64,000 nt of DNA from Hyphomonas adhaerens MHS-3. GTDB taxonomy: Bacteria > Pseudomonadota > Alphaproteobacteria > Caulobacterales > Hyphomonadaceae. The position numbers and the translations under genes were made by a program. The stretch lies in the NCBI RefSeq assembly GCF_000685235.1, contig NZ_ARYH01000002.1, positions 186,001 to 250,000 of the forward strand, written 5' to 3'. The notes below the pieces were generated by a model. That model saw nothing but the letters and a program-made list of their open reading frames with translations. It was not told the DNA's origin and searched no databases. Below are positions 45,297 through 55,734 of this stretch, in pieces; positions within the stretch are counted from its first letter, which is position 1, and every line of letters begins with the position of its first letter.

Positions 45297-45890
45297 TCAG
45301 CTGCTGTCGTTCCACCGGCCGAACGCATCTGCCAGCAGCATGGGCAGGCCCGCCGCGACAGCGCCGAGTTCCGGCTTCAGCCTGTGCGTGGCAATCGGCA
45401 GGCAGAGCGGACGCGGCGCCCCTGCCCTCCGCTGGCGCTCCATGATGCGGGCAACGCGCACGGCATAAGGCTCCGGATTGCGAAGGATGCGGGCGAGTGC
45501 CTCGAAGCGGCGCATGAGGCTGGCGACCGGCACCGGGCCTGATGCGCCGGGAGAACCTTCAGGAAAGTCCGGGCCATCCAGCGTGTAGACCTGTGTCTGG
45601 CCGCTGAGCGCGATGCTGTAAGGGATCTGGGCCTTGGTGAGCACAGGCTCCTCCTCCGGCGCGGCAGTCTTTGCAACACGCGGTTTCGGTGGATCGAGCG
45701 TCAGGCTGAGCGCCATCAGCATGATCAGACGGCGGAGGATGACCGCCAGCGTTTTCACGCGCGCCTTCCACCACCGCGCCGCAGACTGCGGAACGGTCTC
45801 TGAAGACCGGGTCAATCCGGCATCATATGTGGCCTTTGCCAGGCTGGTACGAACCTGCTGCAGGGCGAAGGAGATGTAATCTGTGCTCAT
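45297..45890 (-). CDS. Hypothetical protein
   Basis: The 197-residue product has a short hydrophobic stretch (LIMLMALSLTLDPP, about residues 55-68), proline-rich and charged segments, and a helical C-terminal region rich in Arg. I recognise no family. It lacks a standard signal peptide. It is convergent with the acetyltransferase gene and separated from its neighbour upstream on the same strand by 65 bp. Confidence 0.65.
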   Translation of the reverse strand: MSTDYISFALQQVRTSLAKATYDAGLTRSSETVPQSAARWWKARVKTLAVILRRLIMLMALSLTLDPPKPRVAKTAAPEEEPVLTKAQIPYSIALSGQTQVYTLDGPDFPEGSPGASGPVPVASLMRRFEALARILRNPEPYAVRVARIMERQRRAGAPRPLCLPIATHRLKPELGAVAAGLPMLLADAFGRWNDSS

Positions 45891-45955
45891 GCGCGGAGAC
45901 TACCGCGCGAGCGTATCCGGTCGGATTGGGTGGTGGATAGGCCGCCGTGTGGCGC

Positions 45956-46642
45956 CTACCGGCTCACACCTCGTGAGTCCTGCACCAATTCGACAACCTC
46001 ATGAAGTTCCTGGAGTGTGTCTCCTGGGTTTGGGGCTGCATCGGCAGGCCAATCCAGGCCGCGGCGAATCCAGGCTGTTTGCATGCCTGCACCCTGCGCA
46101 CCCAAAATATCGGCGACAGGATTATCTCCGATAAAAAGACAATCTTGAAGAGATACGCCGACACGCGCGCCGGCGCGCGCAAATAGTCTGGCGTCAGGTT
46201 TGCGCAATTGCTCTGCTTCGGAAATGAGGCAGGCATCCACCAACTCATCCAATCCGAGGGCATTGATGTGCCGCGTCTGGAAGAGCGTCCAGCCATTGGT
46301 GATAATCCCAAGCTGAAGGCCTTCGCTTCGCAATTGCTCCAATGTTTCTCTCATATGAGGAAAGCCACGAGCATGTTCGCAGCATCGCTCGCTATAGTCT
46401 GCAAGCAAAAGCTCAGCAATTGAGAGGTCACCCCCGAACGCTTTCAGAATTTTCGGGTAAACCTCAGACTTCGGGACATAGCCCCGTTGATCCAGTTCAA
46501 GAAACCGCTCCTGCCATTGTTGGAAGGAGGCGGACCCCAGCCGGGCCGAAAATCTTCCGTATTGGTCTTCCAGGAACGATCGGAGAGATCCCGTTCGATC
46601 GAGGAGTGTATCGTCAAGATCGAACAGGACCGCCGCAATCAT
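45956..46642 (-). CDS. HAD superfamily hydrolase
   Basis: The 228-residue phosphatase-like protein starts MIAAVLFDLDDTLLDRTGSL, with the nucleophile Asp of motif I. GIITNGW is motif II, the Lys in LRKPDARLF is motif III, and FIGDNPVADILGAQGAGM is motif IV. A helical cap sits between I and II. The ATG at 46642 overlaps the transporter stop (ATGA), so the long open frame upstream is not coding. Coupling to a sugar transporter suggests a sugar phosphate substrate, by inference. Confidence 0.93.
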   Translation of the reverse strand: MIAAVLFDLDDTLLDRTGSLRSFLEDQYGRFSARLGSASFQQWQERFLELDQRGYVPKSEVYPKILKAFGGDLSIAELLLADYSERCCEHARGFPHMRETLEQLRSEGLQLGIITNGWTLFQTRHINALGLDELVDACLISEAEQLRKPDARLFARAGARVGVSLQDCLFIGDNPVADILGAQGAGMQTAWIRRGLDWPADAAPNPGDTLQELHEVVELVQDSRGVSR

Positions 46643-48093
46643 TCTGCTGCGCCCGTCTCCTGCTGACGGATCGCTTCGAGATTGGCGTCGTGGTCTGCGC
46701 GCCTGAGCCGGTAGAAATACAGGAAGCTGGCCCCGCCAATATACAGTGCCATCAGGATCGGGATGTACCAGATCGCCAGCGTATTGATCACATCCTGCGG
46801 CACCTGGCCCGGCCTGGCCTTTTCGGGAAAGCCCACCACTGAGAGCAACAGTCCAGCGGCGAAGACACCGATGCCTGAAACACTCTTCTGCATGAAACTG
46901 TTGGCGGCATAGAAAAGTCCTTCGGCGCGCCGCCCGGTGCGCAGGCTGCTGTCGTCGACGACGTCGCCGATCATCGCATGGACAAGAATTGCCGAAGACA
47001 CCCCGCACAGTGAGTACACCGCGCCGATCGCAAACACGGCTGGCAGAAGGCGCGGATCATCGTTCTCAAAGAAAAGACCATTGAGGCGCAGGATGAATGG
47101 CAACGCGCCCATCACCACAGCGAGCACGGCCAGCACGAAGGCTGCATTGCGCTTGCCCATCAGCCGGGACGCCCATGGTGCAACCGCCAGGGCGAGGCTC
47201 GCAGCGACGAGGTATTCAAGCGTCAGGATGGCCAGCTGGATGTTGCTGAACCCCCAGAAGAATGTGCCGAAATACAGCGCCAATGCGGATGTCAGGCCGA
47301 TCGCCGAGTATTTCAGAATGCCGAAGCTGAGGATGGCGAGGAAGTTCCGGTTGGAAAAGGTCCGCGCCATCATTGCGAGGGTCTGGAACGCGCTTTTCCG
47401 CTCGTCGCGGTTCGGCTGCAGCCGGAGATATTTGATCCGGTGATGCGTGCCCACGGTCGATGCCACGACCGAAAAGAACATCAGGCCGCCGCCGAACAGG
47501 CCGAAGGCGAGATAGGCATCGGGGTTCAGCTGACCGACCGGATAGGCCTCCGTCGGACGCATGAAGTAGAACAAGGTAATGAATGAAAGGCCGATGCCGC
47601 CAAGATAGCCGAAGAAGTAGCGATAGCTGGCGATTGCCGTGCGGTCGTCATAGCCGGGGGCGAGTTCGGGCGCGAGCGCGGAACTCGGAATTTCGTAAAG
47701 CGTGATGAAGGTGCGTACCGCTGTCGCCAGCACGACGAGATAGACGAAGAGCGCGGCGCCCTCCAGGCCGGGCGGCGGGAACCAGAGCAGGACGAAGGAA
47801 AGTGAGGCCGGGATTGCGGACGCATACATCAACGGGTGCCGCCGCCCCCAGCGCGTGCGGAGCTGGTCGGAAATCTGGCCGATGATCGGGTCGGAAATGG
47901 CGTCGAAGATCAGGGCGACCATGATGGCCGCCGAGACAAGCGCCGGCGGCGCGCCGATGATGTAATTGTAATACCAGAGCAAGTACGTTCTGAATGCGAT
48001 GTCCTTGACGCCATAGGCGATGGACCCGAACCCGTAAAAGAAACGCGCGAAAAATCCGAGTTTTGGCGGGACGGCCGGGCTGGCCACCGTCAT
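46639..48093 (-). CDS. GPH-type sugar:cation symporter (MFS superfamily)
   Basis: A 484-residue, twelve-segment membrane protein. GSIAYGVKDIAFRTYLLWYY and DAISDPIIGQISDQLRTRWGRRHP near the N-terminus are characteristic of the glycoside-pentoside-hexuronide symporters (MelB relatives). Both halves contain polar residues within the segments, as expected for cation-coupled transport. It is translated together with the HAD hydrolase. The sugar is not identifiable. Confidence 0.92.
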   Translation of the reverse strand: MTVASPAVPPKLGFFARFFYGFGSIAYGVKDIAFRTYLLWYYNYIIGAPPALVSAAIMVALIFDAISDPIIGQISDQLRTRWGRRHPLMYASAIPASLSFVLLWFPPPGLEGAALFVYLVVLATAVRTFITLYEIPSSALAPELAPGYDDRTAIASYRYFFGYLGGIGLSFITLFYFMRPTEAYPVGQLNPDAYLAFGLFGGGLMFFSVVASTVGTHHRIKYLRLQPNRDERKSAFQTLAMMARTFSNRNFLAILSFGILKYSAIGLTSALALYFGTFFWGFSNIQLAILTLEYLVAASLALAVAPWASRLMGKRNAAFVLAVLAVVMGALPFILRLNGLFFENDDPRLLPAVFAIGAVYSLCGVSSAILVHAMIGDVVDDSSLRTGRRAEGLFYAANSFMQKSVSGIGVFAAGLLLSVVGFPEKARPGQVPQDVINTLAIWYIPILMALYIGGASFLYFYRLRRADHDANLEAIRQQETGAAE

Positions 48094-48350
48094 TGTTCAC
48101 CTGCCCGGGAGTGCGCCAACGTCATACCAGTTTTCCGGCGGAGCAAAATAGCTTCCATCGAACTTCCGTCCCCTTACTGTCTTTTTGGACAGACTATGGG
48201 GAATCCGGCCTTGTGGTCCAGCATTTCCGGTGCGCGGCTGCGATCCTGCGTTGCAGCGATATCTGGCCGCAAAGCCGTTCAGGATCAGACTGGCCGTGTC
48301 GGCTCAGATTCAATGGTCGGCAGAACCGGCAAACTTATGCCGTTCACCCC

Positions 48351-49874
<1,524 letters not shown>

Positions 49875-49910
49875 TTATGCACTCTCATCCACTTATCGGG
49901 GAAGTTTTCC

Positions 49911-51284
49911 GTGAAAAATAAACTGCCGGCAAAGAGCGCCATTTCTGTCGCCTTGATCCTGTTTCTGATGTCGTGCAGCGCGAAGGAGGCGGCGGCGCCA
50001 GGCCCTGCAGAAGAAGAGACCGCCCTCATTTCCGCGGAGGCCGGGAATGAGCCGGCGATTGAGTCCTTCTATGGTCCGATACTGGAACAACTCGACGAGG
50101 ATATGCAGCAGTATGTGCAGAGCGGAAAAGTCTCGAACCTCGCCTACGCCTTGATCAAGGACGGAGACCGGATCCAATCCGGTTATTTCGGAACCCGCAC
50201 CCTCAACGGGTCCGACCCGGTCGACGACCGAACAATCTATCGCATCGGCTCGATGACCAAGGCGGTGACAGCCGTCTCCCTTTTGATGCTGCTGGAGGAA
50301 GGCAAGTTCAGTCTGGACGATCCCATCACCCGGTTCCTGCCAGAATTGAACAATCTGCAAGTCACCCGGTCTTTCCAGTCTGGCAGCAGCGGAGGGCTGC
50401 GCCCGGCCGAGCGTGCGCCGACCATGCAGGAACTGCTGACCCATACCGCCGGCTTCGCCAATGGCGACGGCCAGACCGATTATGCCAACCGGGTTTTCCA
50501 ACAGCGGGATGTCGAGGGTGCGACAACCAACGAGGAGTACCTGAAGCGTCTTTCCGGCGTGCCGCTGATGTACCAGCCGGGAACGGCCTGGTCCTATTCC
50601 GCCGCATCGGACCTGCAGGGCATAATCATTGAGCGCATTTCGGGCGAACGTCTCGGCGCTTTCATGAAACGCCGCATCTTTGATCCGCTGGGCATGGTCG
50701 ATACCGGCTTCTCAGTCAGCGACGCCCAGCGCGACCGGCTGGCAGACGTCACCGCCTGGCCCCCGGGTCAGCCCCTGGCAAAGATTGAAGGTCCGATGCA
50801 GGACATGGACGCGGCTCACCTGCCCCGGGATGCTGGCGGCCATGGCCTTGTCTCGACCATCGCGGACTATGAGCGTTTTGCGGAGATGCTGCTGCATGAG
50901 GGGACGCTGGACGGCGAGAGGCTGCTCAACCCGGACTCGGTCCGCCTGCTCCGCACAAGCGGCACCGACTTTACCGATCCGGAAACCGGTTTCCCGATGT
51001 ACCAGCCATTTCGCGGCACGCGCTTCGGCTTCGGGGTTGCAGTCGTCACGAACACGATCCGGTCGGGCCTCGGCGCGCCGGAAGGCACCTATTTCTGGGA
51101 TGGGGCGTACGGAACCTGGTTCTGGATTGACCCCTATCACGACATCATCTTCATCGGCATGGTTCAGAACCTGTCTGCCAATCCGGTTATGCCGCGGAAA
51201 ACGGCGATGACAGATGTCTATCATGCCCTGTTCACAGACTATTTCCCCTCCAATCCGGTGGTTGAGGAAGACCTGCCTGAATAA
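49911..51284 (+). CDS. Serine beta-lactamase-like lipoprotein (class C/esterase family)
   Basis: The 457-residue product begins at a GTG (49911), chosen because it gives a proper lipoprotein signal (KSAISVALILFLMSC, Cys22) and GGGGAAG lies before it. The hydrolase domain has the SxxK motif in RIGSMTKAVTAVSLLML (about 113-129), the YxS equivalent in WSYSAASDLQG (about 227) and a late HGLVSTIADYERFAEML region. Members hydrolyse esters or peptides and rarely beta-lactams. It is probably anchored to the outer-membrane side. The neighbours do not reveal a role. Confidence 0.9.
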   Translation: MKNKLPAKSAISVALILFLMSCSAKEAAAPGPAEEETALISAEAGNEPAIESFYGPILEQLDEDMQQYVQSGKVSNLAYALIKDGDRIQSGYFGTRTLNGSDPVDDRTIYRIGSMTKAVTAVSLLMLLEEGKFSLDDPITRFLPELNNLQVTRSFQSGSSGGLRPAERAPTMQELLTHTAGFANGDGQTDYANRVFQQRDVEGATTNEEYLKRLSGVPLMYQPGTAWSYSAASDLQGIIIERISGERLGAFMKRRIFDPLGMVDTGFSVSDAQRDRLADVTAWPPGQPLAKIEGPMQDMDAAHLPRDAGGHGLVSTIADYERFAEMLLHEGTLDGERLLNPDSVRLLRTSGTDFTDPETGFPMYQPFRGTRFGFGVAVVTNTIRSGLGAPEGTYFWDGAYGTWFWIDPYHDIIFIGMVQNLSANPVMPRKTAMTDVYHALFTDYFPSNPVVEEDLPE

Positions 51285-51378
51285 CCCTCCGGCCGCCTGA
51301 TCACCGGCATTGACCCTCCACACAAACCTCCCATAGAGAATTAGTTACAAAAGAAATTAATTGCTCTGGGAGGAGCGC

Positions 51379-52548
51379 ATGTTGAGTCTATCGAACTACG
51401 GGATGTCCCGTGAGCGGGGGTTTCTTGCGTCTTTCGATCCAGGAGCGGTGGAATTGCCCCTCCGGCTGCAGCCCGTCCGGGAGATGGCGCGCGCAATCCC
51501 CCAATTGATCTGCACCGGCCGGGTTCGGGCCTTGCTGGAACGGTTGCCCCTGATGGATCTGAATGAGTTCTGCGCCACGGCGAGCGAAGCTGAACAGCGG
51601 ATCGCCATGCTGCATTATTCCTTCATGGTGCAAACCTATGTCTGGGGCGAAGCGGAAGCCCCGCGCGCCCTGCCCGCCTGCCTGGCAGTACCAATCTGGC
51701 AGCTCGGCAAGAGCCTCGGCCAGCCGCCGCTGCTCCCCTATTCCTCCTATACGCTTGAAAACTGGACCCTCATCGATCCGGCCGGGCCGATCGATTTGTC
51801 GAATGTGCGCGTCCTCCAGCACTTCGACGGCGGTATGGACGAGGCATGGTTCATACTCATCCATGTCGCCATTGAAGCCCGGGCCGGCGAAATGCTGGAC
51901 GAGGCACTGAATCTGATCGGGGCCGCGGACGCTGCTGACCCAGCCGAAGCGGGGCGTTGCCTCGCCGCTATGTCTCTGGCCTGGGACGACGTGAACGCGA
52001 TCTTCGACCGGATGCCCGAGCGATGCGACCCCTATTGCTATTTTCACCGCGTCCGCCCGTGGATCCATGGCTGGAAGGACAATCCCGCGCTGGGAGATGG
52101 TCTCATCTACGATGGCGTTGAGGAAACTGGTGGTGCGCCACAGGCCTTCCGTGGGCAGACAGGGTCGCAGTCTTCCATTGTCCCTGCCATGGATGCGCTA
52201 CTGAGCGTCGGCCATGCCGCCGACCCGCTGCGGAGTTTTCTGGACGAACTGCATGCCTACCGGCCGCCCGCACACAGGCGCTTTATCGAAGACATCCGTG
52301 CAGCGAGCAAAGTCCGGAACTTCATCGAACATTCCGGGGCACCGGACCTGAAGACGCTCTATAACGACAATGTCTCGAAACTCGCACGTTTTCGGACGCG
52401 GCATCTCGAATATGCAGCGAGCTACATCAACAAGCAGGCAAGCCACAATGCAGGCAATGACCCGGATGTCGGGACCGGCGGGACTCCGTTCATGAAGTAC
52501 CTGAAGAAGCACCGCGACGAAGCAGAGGCGCACCTGCTGCCAGTCTAG
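51379..52548 (+). CDS. Indoleamine 2,3-dioxygenase-like haem protein
   Basis: The 389-residue protein starts at the ATG at 51379 just after GGAGGAG; a TTG upstream is ignored. The C-terminal signature of indoleamine 2,3-dioxygenase is present: RTRHLEYAASYINKQ, in which the His is the proximal haem ligand, and GTGGTPFMKYLKKHRDEAE. The middle region contains the expected helical core (VAIEARAGEMLDEAL). It would open the indole ring of tryptophan to N-formylkynurenine. Kynurenine-pathway genes are absent nearby, so the physiological substrate is uncertain. Confidence 0.9.
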   Translation: MLSLSNYGMSRERGFLASFDPGAVELPLRLQPVREMARAIPQLICTGRVRALLERLPLMDLNEFCATASEAEQRIAMLHYSFMVQTYVWGEAEAPRALPACLAVPIWQLGKSLGQPPLLPYSSYTLENWTLIDPAGPIDLSNVRVLQHFDGGMDEAWFILIHVAIEARAGEMLDEALNLIGAADAADPAEAGRCLAAMSLAWDDVNAIFDRMPERCDPYCYFHRVRPWIHGWKDNPALGDGLIYDGVEETGGAPQAFRGQTGSQSSIVPAMDALLSVGHAADPLRSFLDELHAYRPPAHRRFIEDIRAASKVRNFIEHSGAPDLKTLYNDNVSKLARFRTRHLEYAASYINKQASHNAGNDPDVGTGGTPFMKYLKKHRDEAEAHLLPV

Positions 52549-52551
52549 GCC

Positions 52552-52974
52552 TTAATCGACACAGATCGACTGACCGGCCTTGCCATCTTCAATGGTGGTG
52601 TAGCATCCGAACGGGGCGTCATTGGCCTGGCAAACACCCTCAACCGGAGTGCCGGAGGCAACCGAGCCGGCCTCACCTGCCAGACGGCACTCGCCGAGAC
52701 AATCGTCGCTGCCGGAGCAGGCCTTGCCGGCGTCCGTGAACGTTTGAATGCAGTGCTGCCAGCCCATCCGCCCCGCCTGCTGGACGACACCGCCAGCCGC
52801 TTCACATCTGGCCTGTTCGGCCGGTGTCGCAAACTGCGATGCAAACTGGATGCGTTCATAAGGCGGCATGGAGCTGCCAAAGTCCGGATTGGCCGCATGA
52901 TAGTCACGAAGCGCACTGCAGGCGGCGACCAGAACGATCGCCGCCCCGATTAAGATCAGCCTTCCAGGCTTCAT
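52552..52974 (-). CDS. Cys-rich putative lipoprotein
   Basis: The 140-residue product has a signal with lipobox (RLILIGAAIVLVAAC, Cys19). The mature part holds eight further Cys residues in a pattern suggestive of disulfide bonds (CEAAGG, HCIQTF, KACSGSDDCLGECR, GVCQ, FGCY, SICVD). I recognise no named family. It is coupled to the GFA-family gene by an ATGA overlap. Confidence 0.75.
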   Translation of the reverse strand: MKPGRLILIGAAIVLVAACSALRDYHAANPDFGSSMPPYERIQFASQFATPAEQARCEAAGGVVQQAGRMGWQHCIQTFTDAGKACSGSDDCLGECRLAGEAGSVASGTPVEGVCQANDAPFGCYTTIEDGKAGQSICVD

Positions 52975-53378
52975 CCAGGAAACCTTTCGAAGGACGGAAT
53001 GCCCTCGGGGATGTGATGGAAGCTTGGCGCGTCGGCCGTTTGCATCACGACGTGCGGCTGGCCGAACAGGCTTGTATCGTCAAGCGTTCCCACTTTCAGG
53101 ATCACCGCGTCCGGCAGCGCGGGCGAACGGGTCAGGATATGCGTCCCGCAATTCCCGCAGAATTCCCGGGTGACGGAGTGTTCAAGGTCATTGCGCTTGA
53201 ATTTTTTCGGCTCTCCCTTGGTATAGCGGAATCCGGCCGTTGGCATGGCCATGAAATCGTTCGCCTGCCCGCCTGTAATGTACTGGCATTCGCGGCAATG
53301 GCATTCGCCTTTCATAACGGGCTCGCCGTCCGCCTCGTATCGTATTTCACCGCAATAGCAGCCGCCAGTCGTGGTCAT
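52971..53378 (-). CDS. GFA family zinc protein (glutathione-dependent formaldehyde-activating-like)
   Basis: The 135-residue protein has the expected Cys ligands in order: GGCYCGEIRY, GECHCRECQ and FCGNCGTHIL, which bind two zinc ions in the Gfa fold. The activity of most members is unknown, and the name does not prove formaldehyde chemistry. The stop overlaps the start of the lipoprotein gene. Confidence 0.92.
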   Translation of the reverse strand: MTTTGGCYCGEIRYEADGEPVMKGECHCRECQYITGGQANDFMAMPTAGFRYTKGEPKKFKRNDLEHSVTREFCGNCGTHILTRSPALPDAVILKVGTLDDTSLFGQPHVVMQTADAPSFHHIPEGIPSFERFPG

Positions 53379-53520
53379 GTCGTATCCTCCCGATGTGTTG
53401 CCATCATTGTGAAACGTCAGGTGACGCGGCGCAAGCGGCAGTTAATTGGAACCGAACATGGCCCTCAGGCATAGATATTGCGGAGGGAGTTGTAGCGAAA
53501 GAACGGAAAAGCCTGCTCCT

Positions 53521-53820
53521 ATGCCTGCAGCCAGCTCATTTAACCGCACGATCACCGGCACGTCAGACGTGTCCGTGGATGATGCGATTGCCCGGACGCT
53601 GACCGTGGCACGAGACGGTTATGGAGAGCCTGACTGGTTCGATGTCGTGACGGCCCGCGGGTTCATCTCAAATGGCCAGGTGACGCACTATCAGGTGACC
53701 CTGAAACTCGGTTACGAGGCTGCCAGCAAGGCAGCGGACGCGGAAGACTTCTATTTTCAGCGCGCCTGCGGTGGAAGACGTCCCCCGGGCAACCATCACA
53801 CCATCGAAGCACGGCTTTGA
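53521..53820 (+). CDS. Dodecin-like protein with extended C-terminus
   Basis: The frame opens at 53446 (TTG), but the ATG at 53521 gives a product of 99 residues with SVDDAIARTLTVARDGYGEPDWF and ARGFISNGQVTHYQVTLKLGYE, following the beta-alpha-beta-beta plan of dodecin flavin-binding or related DUF1458 proteins, normally about 70 residues. The segment after LGYE (about 30 residues, HTIEARL at the end) goes beyond the usual length. The start is uncertain since no clear ribosome site exists. Confidence 0.6.
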   Translation: MPAASSFNRTITGTSDVSVDDAIARTLTVARDGYGEPDWFDVVTARGFISNGQVTHYQVTLKLGYEAASKAADAEDFYFQRACGGRRPPGNHHTIEARL

Positions 53821-53896
53821 TTTACGCTGCCAGGCTGGAGTGCCGCCTGTTCTAAGGGTGTGTCACAACTGGATATCTCACATACCAGTATAAATA

Positions 53897-53915
53897 CCTT
53901 ACCCTTCGGGTGAGG
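53897..53915 (+). terminator. Hairpin after the dodecin-like gene
   Basis: CCTTACC and GGTGAGG pair around a CTTCG loop. Only a short T-stretch follows, so factor-independent termination is possible but weak. Confidence 0.35.
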
Positions 53916-54087
53916 AGTTTCCCAACGCCTAAAAAGCCAGATTCTGTAATAAACACTGGGCATCTAAGACCTTGAGCCGCTGTCTGGTCCAGGAATTGCC
54001 AATAGAACGGCAATTCTTGTGTAATCCAGGGGCAGGTTGAGACACGTGCGAGGCTTTGGTCGTCTAAAACTCACTTCTATCGGGCTG

Positions 54088-55008
54088 ATGGACTATGTCA
54101 GCTCGCCGAATTTGAGGAATACCCTGCTGGTCAACGGCTTCTGGCGCAGTGGCACCACATGGCTGCAGCAGACGCTCGTCGATGCGATGGATGCCAAATC
54201 GCTTTTTGAGCCGTTCTCGCCCGCAGCCGGACATCAATGGGACCAGTTGGGCCGCCCGGTCTCCGAAGCGAGCCGGAATGTCTATATGCCCCTGTCAGAC
54301 AACTGCCTGACCCCGCGGGACCGGATCAAGCTGCACCTCGCGCTGAGAGGCGTCGGCACGCATGGTTACACTCATTTTCTGAGGCATTCCGGAAACCGGG
54401 CCTGGTCCCGTGCACTGGTGGTGAAGTTCACCCAATTGGGCTTCGTCCTGGATGAGGTCGCTGACACTCATCACATCCCGATCATTCACATCCGGAGAAA
54501 TCCGGCGGCCATTTATGCCAGCTTCAAGGAAACGGACTGGTCGTGGCGGTTTGAGGATGTGCGCTTCAAGCAGACCTACAGCCTGCAGGACTTCACTAAA
54601 GGCACCGCAGAATACGAACGCGCAGACACCCTGCTCCGGTTCGACAAATCCCCGGTCCATCGCCTGGCCGCATTGTGGAGCCTCAGCGAACGCGCCGCAC
54701 AACAAAGCATCATTTCAGGCAAGGCACACCTTGTCCGGTATGAAGACATCGTCGGACAGGGCCCTGGCATTCTGAACCGGTTGAACATTTCATCCGTGAA
54801 CATCGCATCCAATGACACGGCAAGCCCGGTCACAAATTCCGGCCGTGAAACCCTGACGGTCACAGAGCGCCTGAATGACTGGAAGAAACGCCTGACCCGG
54901 TCGGAGATCGATTGCATCAAATCGGTTTCAAAAGACCTGTTCCCAGACAACGGGTACTTCCAGGCACTCCCCTCCCCGCTCGGGGAAGATCGCTCCAAAA
55001 TCGGCTGA
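54088..55008 (+). CDS. Sulfotransferase-like P-loop protein
   Basis: In this 306-residue protein the N-terminal strand-loop-helix LLVNGFWRSGTTWLQQTL is the phosphosulfate-binding loop of sulfotransferases. IIHIRRNPAAIYASF matches the 3'-phosphate-binding segment. The C-terminal part has RYEDIVG, as in the family. The start at 54088 (ATG) is my choice; GTG 54046 and TTG 54037 are alternatives. The acceptor is unknown; surface polysaccharides or lipids are likely. It converges with rlmE (6 bp). Confidence 0.85.
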   Translation: MDYVSSPNLRNTLLVNGFWRSGTTWLQQTLVDAMDAKSLFEPFSPAAGHQWDQLGRPVSEASRNVYMPLSDNCLTPRDRIKLHLALRGVGTHGYTHFLRHSGNRAWSRALVVKFTQLGFVLDEVADTHHIPIIHIRRNPAAIYASFKETDWSWRFEDVRFKQTYSLQDFTKGTAEYERADTLLRFDKSPVHRLAALWSLSERAAQQSIISGKAHLVRYEDIVGQGPGILNRLNISSVNIASNDTASPVTNSGRETLTVTERLNDWKKRLTRSEIDCIKSVSKDLFPDNGYFQALPSPLGEDRSKIG

Positions 55009-55014
55009 TCCCGC

Positions 55015-55734
55015 TCAGCCCGCTTTGCGCGAGCCTCGAAACCCCTTTGCCACGACGAAGATTTCCGGACTGCCGGCCCGGCTGGCTGGCGGCTTGATGT
55101 GCTTCACGCTGGTGAAATTGGCTTTCAGAAGATCCAGCACTTCCTTGGTTGCACCGCCCTGAAAAACCTTTGAACAAAAGGTTCCGCCCGGCGCGAGATG
55201 CTCGACGGCGAAAGCCGCCGCCATTTCGACGAGGGCGACGGTACGCAGGTGGTCGGTCTGCTTGTGCCCGGTCGTGTTCGCCGCCATGTCGGACAGGACG
55301 AGATCGGGCGGACCGGTCAGCCCCTTCATGAGTTCGGCCACGTCGCCCGGTTCGTTGATGTCGCCCTGGACAATATGCACACCCGCCAGGGGCTCCACCG
55401 GCAGAAGGTCGATTCCGGCAATCTCGCTGGCGCCTTTTATCCCGGCCACCTGAAGCCATCCGCCAGGGGCGCATCCCAGATCGACGACGCGCTGGCCACG
55501 CCGGAACAGATGCAGTTTCTCTTCAATCTCCAGCAGCTTGTATGCTGCGCGGGCGCGATAACCTTCCGATCTTGCTTTCTGGACGTAGGGATCCTGAAGT
55601 TGCCGTTCGATCCAGCGTTTGGAGCTTTCGTTCTTTGCTCTGTGCGCAATGATCTTGCGTTCGCCCATCCGCCGGCCGGATGTGCCGCGCTTGTCGGAGG
55701 GGCCTTTCCAGCGGCGTTTTTCATCATCCGTCAT
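55015..55734 (-). CDS. rlmE: 23S rRNA (uridine 2'-O) methyltransferase RlmE (FtsJ/RrmJ)
   Basis: The 239-residue enzyme methylates U2552 of 23S rRNA late in 50S assembly. It has ARAAYKLLEIEEK (catalytic Lys), VVDLGCAPGGWLQVAG (SAM site), LVLSDMAAN (catalytic Asp) and TFCSKVFQGG (Lys), then FVVAKGFRG. An N-terminal basic extension (30 residues) precedes the usual start. It overlaps the ppx-like gene by ATGA. Confidence 0.95.
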   Translation of the reverse strand: MTDDEKRRWKGPSDKRGTSGRRMGERKIIAHRAKNESSKRWIERQLQDPYVQKARSEGYRARAAYKLLEIEEKLHLFRRGQRVVDLGCAPGGWLQVAGIKGASEIAGIDLLPVEPLAGVHIVQGDINEPGDVAELMKGLTGPPDLVLSDMAANTTGHKQTDHLRTVALVEMAAAFAVEHLAPGGTFCSKVFQGGATKEVLDLLKANFTSVKHIKPPASRAGSPEIFVVAKGFRGSRKAG

